Assembly: GCA_035545535.1 (NCBI GenBank)
Contig: DASZYF010000066.1
Location: 1-10,534, forward strand
DNA from: DASZYF01 sp035545535
GTDB taxonomy: Bacteria > Actinomycetota > Actinomycetes > Mycobacteriales > CAJCIY01
Direction: 5' to 3'
Length of the DNA stretch: 10,534 bases
The notes under the pieces are model-generated. The model was given only the letters and a program-made list of their open reading frames with translations. It was not told where the DNA came from and did not search any database. Each line of letters starts with the position of its first letter. The stretch's first letter is position 1. Shown in pieces: positions 6,079-10,534 of the stretch. The translations under genes and the position numbers were made by a program.

Positions 6079-6735
6079 GGGGCGCACGGGGGGCGAGGCG
6101 CGCATGACGAGCTGCGTGGCGAGCAGTCCCGGACGCGCGGCGGTGAGGGACCGTCCGCGCCGCCCCATGCGGTGGGTGAGCGTCCCGACCGCGATCTCAC
6201 GGTCGATCACCCAGCCCGAGTCGGTGAGCAGCGCGCGCGCAGTCGCGATGGAGAAGAAGCGCAGGTGGGTGGCGTCGAAGATGCCCTCGTCCTCATAGCG
6301 CCAGATCCCCGCGAGCATCCGCAGCCGCGCCTTCAACGTCACCACGTTCGGCAGCGACACGACGGCGCTCCCGCCGTGGGCCAACAGCTCGGGGCAACGG
6401 TGGAGCACCGCCGCGGGATCGGCCACGTGCTCGAGGACGTCCGCGAGGATCAGGTGGTCGAACGGCCCGTGGGGTGCGGCCGCCGCGACGAGCTCGTCGG
6501 TGTCGGTGATGTCCGCTTCGACGACGGTGAGCCCCCGGTCTCGCGCCGTCTGCGCGAGCGCGCGGTCCCGTTCGAGGCACACGACCGTGCCGCCGAGCTC
6601 GCGCGTCACCAGCGCGGCGAGGTGCCCACCGCCCGCGCCGACATCGAGGACGCGCCGGCCTGGAGCCAGCAGATCGACGATCGCCTGGTGTGTCCCGTAG
6701 CCGCGGGCCAGCCGCGCGTAACGGTCGTCGCTCAT
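6076..6735 (-). CDS. Class I SAM-dependent methyltransferase (glycan-cluster type)
   Basis: The 219-residue protein has motif I VLDVGAGGG (29-37), the acidic strand-2 end CLERD (53-57), ADITD (74-78), the hydrophobic DHLILADVLEHVADP (93-107) typical of Methyltransf_23-like enzymes, SLPN (127-130), and a late DATHLRFFS (154-162) block common in methyltransferases of O-antigen and glycosylation clusters. The ATG at 6733-6735 overlaps the stop of the tandem glycosyltransferase by 4 bp. The frame is open further upstream to 6975, but only inside that gene, so the extension was not used. It is cytoplasmic, with no membrane segment. It probably methylates a sugar on the glycan or its precursor, possibly as a chain-end cap; the substrate is unknown. 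It shares little visible sequence with the 2500-3219 methyltransferase beyond the core motifs. Confidence 0.82.
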   Translation of the reverse strand: MSDDRYARLARGYGTHQAIVDLLAPGRRVLDVGAGGGHLAALVTRELGGTVVCLERDRALAQTARDRGLTVVEADITDTDELVAAAAPHGPFDHLILADVLEHVADPAAVLHRCPELLAHGGSAVVSLPNVVTLKARLRMLAGIWRYEDEGIFDATHLRFFSIATARALLTDSGWVIDREIAVGTLTHRMGRRGRSLTAARPGLLATQLVMRASPPVRP

Positions 6736-8939
6736 CGCCGTCCCGCCCGACTGAGAGAGCGCAACAAGCCTTCCGCGCGACCCATCTCGCGCTCGACGCT
6801 CGCCGACCGGACGACCGCTTCCCGCAAGGCCGCGCTGCGATCCGCCTGCTCCGGCGCGGTGAGCTCGCGGACGACCGCATCCGCGATCGAGCGCGCGTCG
6901 AACGACGTCCTCAGAGCAGGTGCGACCCACTCCTCGACGCCGGCGATGCGGCCGGCGATCACCGGCACGCCGCACGCGTGCGCTTCGAGGATGCTCACCG
7001 GCGCGCTGTCGCTGGTCGCCATCGACACGACGACGTCGGCAGCGACGATCAAAGACGGCAGCTCGTCGTGCGACATCTCCTCGACCCAGCGGATCGCATC
7101 GTCAGGCACGGCACGGAGGATCTCAAGCACGCGGGCGCGCTCGTCGGCATCGCCGCGGTAGTCCTTGATGACGAGCACGGCGTCGGGGACATCGTGGCGC
7201 ACGAGCACGAACGCCTGGGCGATGAGAGGGATGTTGTAGATCGCGCGGACGCTGCGTGACGACAGAACCACCGGTGCGTCGGGCGCGATGCCGAGCCGGT
7301 CGCGCATCGCGGTGCCGCCGGCGGGGTCCGGGCGGAAGGTGTCGACGTCCACGCCGAACCCGATGTCGTGCAAGCGAGCGGAGGGCACGCCCACGGCGTG
7401 CAGTGCGTGCACGAGGTCGCGGGAGTCGCCGACGACGGCGGCGGCGCGCCGCAGTGCTGCCTTGGTGAGGAGCCGAGTGCGGACCGAGGTCGTGGGGAGC
7501 AGGTAGACGTCACTTCCCCAGGCCTGCAGCACCACCGGAGCCGGCCGCGTGCTTGCTGCGAGGTGCCCGTAGCCCAGCAGGAAGTGGCCGACGACCACGT
7601 CCGCGTGCACCCTGGCGACATCAGCGCGCAGCGTGCGGATCGCGGGGAGCGAGCGCTTGATGGCTCCGAGCACGTCCCTCGACCCAGCGGGCGCGTACGC
7701 GGTCAGGTCGTGCAGCTCAACGTCAGAGCTGTCGCCCACGTAGCCGGTGTCCGACCACAGGTCGACCCGATGACCTCGGGCCGCGAACCATCGGCACCAG
7801 CGGTGCGTGTGCACCGACCGGCCGTCGGCGAAGACGGCGATGCGCAGAGGAGCGTCCGCGCGCGGCCCCGCGGCGCGTTCCAGCACGGCCAGACGTTGCT
7901 GCTCCTTCACGGCTACGTCGAGGTGCGCGACCGCAGCGCGCGGCACGCGCCGGCCCTGCCACCGGCGCACGAACGCGCGGATCTCAGGAAGCGCCGCCGT
8001 GACGTTGCCGGGTTCGTTCGGGATCCTCAACGCCCAGTCGGCGTCGGCGGGGATGTCCGGGTCGGCGCACGCCGTGATGACGGGCAGTCCGCGCGCCAGG
8101 TACTCACGCACCTTCAGGGCGGGGTTCTCGTGCGAGCCGATCCGGTGCATCGCCAGGCTGCCGATCCCGGCATCGGCCTGAGCCAGCAGGGGGAGGTACT
8201 GCTCGCCGGGGAGCGTGCCGTGCAGGTGCACGCCGGCGGGGATGGTCCCGCCGCAGTCCGCCAGCGTGGGACCGACGATGTCGACCTCCCAGCCCTCGAG
8301 CTCGCGCGCTGCGCGGGCCAGCTCGTCACTTCCGTGCCAGGGCGAGTCGGGATGGCCGACGAGCAGCAGCCGACCTGTGCCGTCCTCCCGCACCGGCGGA
8401 GGGTCGAGGACAGGGTTCGCCTGGAGATCGATGCCGTTGCTGACGACCGTCACAGGCGGTCCCGCGTCGCGGAACCGCGGCAGGGTGGCGAGCTCGCCGG
8501 ACACGGTGACGATCGCCCGAGCCGATGCGAGGACCCGGCCCGCCAGGCGCACCGCGACCCTGCGCGCGACGTCCGCGTCCCCGTAGAGGCGCGTGTCGTC
8601 GGCGTTCACCTCGAGCACGACGGGCACCTGTCGGGCCAGGCGGACGTGCCCCGGCGCCCACGGGCCGAACCGCTCGTAGACGACGTCGGGCGCCCAGCCC
8701 GCGACGAGCCGGGTCAGGACGTAGCGCTGCCGGGCGCGTGAGACGAATCCGCCCTCGGCGACGACCGTCTCCGCCGGCACTTCGAGCTCCGCCCAGTCGG
8801 GAGCCGACGCCTCGTCGCACCCGACGAACAAGCGCACCTCGTGCCCGCGGGCTTCCCAGGCTGCGGCTTGCCCGGCCATCTTCTTGAACGGACCGCTGTC
8901 GCGCCCCCCTCGCCAGTGGGCGAGGTAGGCGATCCGCAT
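6732..8939 (-). CDS. Tandem two-module GT4 glycosyltransferase (GT4-GT4 fusion)
   Basis: One uninterrupted 735-residue frame holds two complete GT-B glycosyltransferases. Module 1 (about 1-350) starts MRIAYLAHWRGG, has VVSNGIDL (165-172), and ends with an E-x7-E element, Glu271 to Glu279 in ENPALKVRE, followed by YLARGLPVI. Module 2 (about 364-735) restarts with LRIAVFADGRSVHTHRW (365-381), has AWGSDVY (473-479) and GFGVDVDTFRP (527-537), and has a D-x7-E variant, Asp644 to Glu652 in DSAPVSILE, followed by AHACGVPVIAG. The linker is about 15 residues, rich in Ala and Arg. Both modules should be retaining, nucleotide-sugar-dependent transferases in the cytoplasm acting on a lipid-linked acceptor. 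The ATG at 8937-8939 sits 8 bases after a TAGGTT -10-like element, so the mRNA may be leaderless. The frame stays open to 9707, but that part is antisense to the GT2 gene. Two successive sugar additions by one polypeptide is inference. Confidence 0.85.
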   Translation of the reverse strand: MRIAYLAHWRGGRDSGPFKKMAGQAAAWEARGHEVRLFVGCDEASAPDWAELEVPAETVVAEGGFVSRARQRYVLTRLVAGWAPDVVYERFGPWAPGHVRLARQVPVVLEVNADDTRLYGDADVARRVAVRLAGRVLASARAIVTVSGELATLPRFRDAGPPVTVVSNGIDLQANPVLDPPPVREDGTGRLLLVGHPDSPWHGSDELARAARELEGWEVDIVGPTLADCGGTIPAGVHLHGTLPGEQYLPLLAQADAGIGSLAMHRIGSHENPALKVREYLARGLPVITACADPDIPADADWALRIPNEPGNVTAALPEIRAFVRRWQGRRVPRAAVAHLDVAVKEQQRLAVLERAAGPRADAPLRIAVFADGRSVHTHRWCRWFAARGHRVDLWSDTGYVGDSSDVELHDLTAYAPAGSRDVLGAIKRSLPAIRTLRADVARVHADVVVGHFLLGYGHLAASTRPAPVVLQAWGSDVYLLPTTSVRTRLLTKAALRRAAAVVGDSRDLVHALHAVGVPSARLHDIGFGVDVDTFRPDPAGGTAMRDRLGIAPDAPVVLSSRSVRAIYNIPLIAQAFVLVRHDVPDAVLVIKDYRGDADERARVLEILRAVPDDAIRWVEEMSHDELPSLIVAADVVVSMATSDSAPVSILEAHACGVPVIAGRIAGVEEWVAPALRTSFDARSIADAVVRELTAPEQADRSAALREAVVRSASVEREMGRAEGLLRSLSRAGRR
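7884..7907 (-). promoter_or_regulatory. Possible internal ribosome site and GTG at the inter-module linker
   Basis: Inside the tandem glycosyltransferase, the minus strand reads AAGGAG (7907 to 7902, codons Lys345-Glu346), then 15 bases later an in-frame GTG (7886-7884, Val352), just before module 2 begins at residue 364. The spacing is long for a Shine-Dalgarno sequence, so this may be chance. If used, it would give a free second module. Confidence 0.2.
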
Positions 8940-9023
8940 GGTCGGCGAACCTAGTCGGCCGTCCCTCTCGCCGACCGGCGCGGCACGGCTTTGCCCACGA
9001 GCCGCCCGACTAGCGTCGCTCTC
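8940..9023. promoter_or_regulatory. Divergent promoter region with two mirrored leaderless-type -10 elements
   Basis: This 84-bp gap separates the starts of the tandem glycosyltransferase (minus) and the GT2 (plus). The minus strand carries TAGGTT (8953 to 8948), 8 bases before its ATG. The plus strand carries TAGCGT (9011-9016), 7 bases before the GTG at 9024. Both fit the actinobacterial TAnnnT -10 placed so that transcription starts at or next to the start codon. Both are embedded in the same CGACTAG heptamer, giving inverted repeats at 8951-8957 and 9007-9013. Neither gene has a Shine-Dalgarno sequence and no good -35 hexamer is seen. The two operons could therefore be controlled together from this gap. 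Confidence 0.5.
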
Positions 9024-9971
9024 GTGCACGTGGAGGCCACCGTCGTGTGCTTCCACAGCGACCCCGAGCTGCTCGCGCGCGCCGTGGACGCGCTCGCTGA
9101 CCAGACCGTCCCGGTCGCCGCGGTGAGGGTCCTCGTGAACGACGATCCGCACGGACGGGACACTGCCGCCATCCGGGACCGCCTGGGCGAAGCCGTCCCG
9201 ATCGTCCTCGAGCAGAGCGCCGAGAACCTCGGCTTCGCGGGCGGGCACAACCGGTTGCTGGCTGCGGGCTTCGCCGCGGGGGCGGAGCTCGCGATCGTCC
9301 ACAACCCTGATCTTGCGCTGGAGAGGACCGCTGTCGCGGCGCTGGCGGAGGCGGCTGCTCAAGGCGTCCTTGCCGGGCCGGTGCTCGAGCTCGCGGACCC
9401 TCGCACGCTCGTCGGAGAGGGAGTGCTGGACACACGGGGCATCCGGTGGACATGGGACGGGCGGCACCTCGACGCCGGACAGGGGGAGCCATTGCCGACC
9501 GGCACGGCCCGAGCGCCCTTCGCCGTCGCGGGCGTGTCGGGTGCCTGCCTCGCGGTCCCGCGCACTGCGTTCGAACGCATCGTCGCCGCCTCGGGCGAGT
9601 TCTTCGACGAGGACTTCGTCGCATACCGCGAGGACGCCGAGCTCGCGTTCCGGGCCGAGCTCCTCGGTGTCCGGAGCGTCGTCGCCCCGGCCGCCCGCGG
9701 CCGTCACGCACGGTCGCTCCGCGGCACCGCACGCGGCGCCGATCCGTGGGTCGATCGTCTCGGCGTCCGCAACCGGTTCCTCATCGCCTTCAAGTACGGG
9801 CGGCGGCGTCCGGGCCTCCTCCTCGGGCCATGGCTGCGCGACCTCGTCGTCATCGCCGGCGTCCTGCTGAGGGAACGCACGTCGTTGCCGGGCCTCCGCG
9901 AGGCCTGGGCGCTGCGCGTCCGGATGCGGGCCAAGGGCCGCCGGGTGCTCGCCGCCGCGGGCGCGCGGTGA
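9024..9971 (+). CDS. GT2 family glycosyltransferase (rhamnosyltransferase/WbbL-like)
   Basis: The 315-residue protein is a GT-A fold transferase. It begins with the strand VEATVVCFHSDPELL. The family marker AENLGFAGGHNRLL (66-79) is followed by the metal/nucleotide-binding VHNPDLAL (92-99, with NPD in place of DxD), the acceptor-side GVSGACLAVPR (170-180), and FDEDFVAYREDAELAFR (194-210), which holds the catalytic-base-type ED pair. The arrangement matches the WbbL/rhamnosyltransferase-like branch of inverting GT2 enzymes. The C-terminal LLLGPWLRDLVVIAGVLL (265-282) is hydrophobic and may touch the membrane. I chose the GTG at 9024, which sits 7 bases after a TAGCGT -10 element; another GTG lies two codons on at 9030, and a TTG at 8991 is in frame but precedes the -10 element. 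Its stop overlaps the next gene's GTG by 4 bp, so the two are co-translated. The sugar donor is not known. Confidence 0.85.
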   Translation: MHVEATVVCFHSDPELLARAVDALADQTVPVAAVRVLVNDDPHGRDTAAIRDRLGEAVPIVLEQSAENLGFAGGHNRLLAAGFAAGAELAIVHNPDLALERTAVAALAEAAAQGVLAGPVLELADPRTLVGEGVLDTRGIRWTWDGRHLDAGQGEPLPTGTARAPFAVAGVSGACLAVPRTAFERIVAASGEFFDEDFVAYREDAELAFRAELLGVRSVVAPAARGRHARSLRGTARGADPWVDRLGVRNRFLIAFKYGRRRPGLLLGPWLRDLVVIAGVLLRERTSLPGLREAWALRVRMRAKGRRVLAAAGAR

Positions 9972-10534
9972 GGGTCGGGCCGTGGCGGCGCACCTCCGAC
10001 ATCGTCGTCGTCGCCGTCGACATCGCCGTCGCGGCGGCCGTCTGCGCCATCGCCTACCGCTTGAGGTTCGAGGGCGACCCCGTCCCGGGCCGCTACGTCG
10101 CCCGCTACCAGGGCGTCAGCGTGGGTGTCTGCGTCGCGTGGGCCTTCGCGGCGCGCGCGAGCGGCCTGTCCCGGCGTGCGGCTCTGCGGCCCGGCACCCG
10201 CAACCTCGAGCAGTCGTTCGAGGGCGCCCTTGTGCTTGGCGCTGCGCTGCTCATCGTCAACTACGGCGGCATCTCGGGTGATTTGTCCCGCGCCTGGATC
10301 GGGCTCGTCACGTTCGGCCTCGTGCTCGGCGGGATCGCGTCGCGCGGCGTTCTGCGCCACGCGCGTCGGGCGCTGTCGCCGTTCGGGTTCGGCCTCGAGC
10401 GCTACGCAGTGGTCGGGGAGGACGACTCCGCCCGGCGGCTGCTCGCGGACCTCACCCGCGCGCCCGGGGCGCCGTTCCGCGTGGTCGGGACGGTCCCGGC
10501 GGCGAGCGACCCCGAAGGCCTCGTACGGCTGGCC
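9968..10534 (+). CDS. Polyprenyl glycosylphosphotransferase, N-terminal part (3' end outside window)
   Basis: A GTG at 9968 overlaps the GT2 stop (GTGA) and opens a frame of 189 codons that runs off the window without a stop. The translated part has hydrophobic segments at about 11-29, 48-66, 86-101 and 111-127. A soluble region then begins with the Rossmann-like ERYAVVGEDDSARRLLADL (144-162) and VVGTV (172-176). Four N-terminal membrane helices followed by a CoA_binding_3-like nucleotide fold is the known architecture of WbaP/WcaJ-type polyisoprenyl-phosphate hexose-1-phosphate transferases. Their catalytic bacterial-sugar-transferase domain would lie beyond the window. Such enzymes attach the first sugar phosphate to undecaprenyl phosphate and start the glycan. 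A related sugar dehydratase with the same membrane front (CapD/FlaA1-like) is the main alternative, because the deciding C-terminal domain is not visible. Confidence 0.72.
   Translation, partial: MRVGPWRRTSDIVVVAVDIAVAAAVCAIAYRLRFEGDPVPGRYVARYQGVSVGVCVAWAFAARASGLSRRAALRPGTRNLEQSFEGALVLGAALLIVNYGGISGDLSRAWIGLVTFGLVLGGIASRGVLRHARRALSPFGFGLERYAVVGEDDSARRLLADLTRAPGAPFRVVGTVPAASDPEGLVRLA

Noticed and set aside
6736..6975. Upstream start for the 6076-6735 methyltransferase
   Set aside because: The extension falls inside the end of the glycosyltransferase gene in another frame and is Arg/Gly-rich shadow sequence. The ATG at 6735 gives a 4-bp overlap and a normal domain length.
5614..7161. Plus-strand open frame of 515 codons opposite the dehydratase, methyltransferase and glycosyltransferase
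   Set aside because: It crosses three real minus-strand genes and the gap between them, has the composition of a shadow frame and no recognisable motif.
7368..8741. Plus-strand open frame of 457 codons opposite the tandem glycosyltransferase
   Set aside because: Shadow frame rich in Arg, Val, Gly and Asp without domain signatures; the opposite strand has strong GT4 motifs in both halves.
8991..9023. TTG at 8991 as the GT2 start
   Set aside because: It would add 11 residues with no family match and lies upstream of the TAGCGT -10 element; the GTG at 9024 starts at the first beta strand of the fold.
8940..9707. N-terminal extension of the tandem glycosyltransferase to an ATG at 9707 (991 residues)
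   Set aside because: The extra 256 residues are antisense to the well-supported GT2 gene, are low-complexity Arg/Asp/Gly-rich sequence and show no domain. The MRIAYLAHWRGG start at 8939 is a typical GT4 N-terminus.
9704..10360. Minus-strand open frame of 218 codons opposite the GT2 and phosphotransferase genes
   Set aside because: The plus strand carries the better-supported coding frames, with membrane helices and the 4-bp overlap; the minus frame is low-complexity Arg/Asp/Pro sequence.
1..10534. Mobile elements, CRISPR array, tRNA or rRNA
   Set aside because: No transposase or integrase motifs, no regularly spaced direct repeats and no recognisable RNA gene were found by eye; the window is almost fully covered by polysaccharide genes.

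Overview
The window is a piece of a surface-polysaccharide (exopolysaccharide, capsule or O-antigen-like) biosynthesis cluster from a very GC-rich bacterium. The strong G/C third-position bias, GTG starts, 4-bp start/stop overlaps and apparent leaderless TAnnnT promoters suggest an actinobacterium. A Thermoleophilia-like lineage is only an impression from promoter style. No rRNA, tRNA, CRISPR array, transposase or integrase is seen, and no gene-free stretch exceeds 100 bp.

Layout, left to right: the C-terminal tail of an unrecognised plus-strand gene (2-217); a minus-strand pair, a FemAB/GNAT-type acyltransferase (1516-2475) followed by a Wzx-like flippase (239-1519); a plus-strand class I methyltransferase (2500-3219) that diverges from the acyltransferase and converges on the next gene. 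Then comes a five-gene minus-strand operon, read from 8939 to 3216: a 735-residue tandem GT4-GT4 glycosyltransferase, a second methyltransferase, a LegB-like NAD-dependent 4,6-dehydratase, a sugar-phosphate nucleotidyltransferase and a DegT/DnrJ/EryC1/StrS aminotransferase. At the right edge a plus-strand pair begins: a GT2 glycosyltransferase (9024-9971), then the first 189 codons of a polyprenyl glycosylphosphotransferase (9968 to the end).

How the genes fit together (inference): nucleotidyltransferase, dehydratase and aminotransferase form a compact NDP-sugar module expected to make an NDP-4-amino-4,6-dideoxyhexose. The FemAB/GNAT protein is a candidate for acylating that amine. The phosphotransferase starts the lipid-linked glycan, the GT2 and the two-module GT4 extend it, the methyltransferases may decorate or cap it, and the flippase moves the lipid-linked unit across the membrane. 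No polymerase, ligase, NeuB/LegI-type synthase or CMP-transferase lies in the window, so the module should not be read as a complete legionaminic-acid pathway.

The most noteworthy items are the fused tandem GT4, the minimal amino-sugar trio, the near-perfect palindrome covering the acyltransferase start codon, the mirrored leaderless promoters between 8940 and 9023, and the convergent pair that shares a CTAG for both stop codons.
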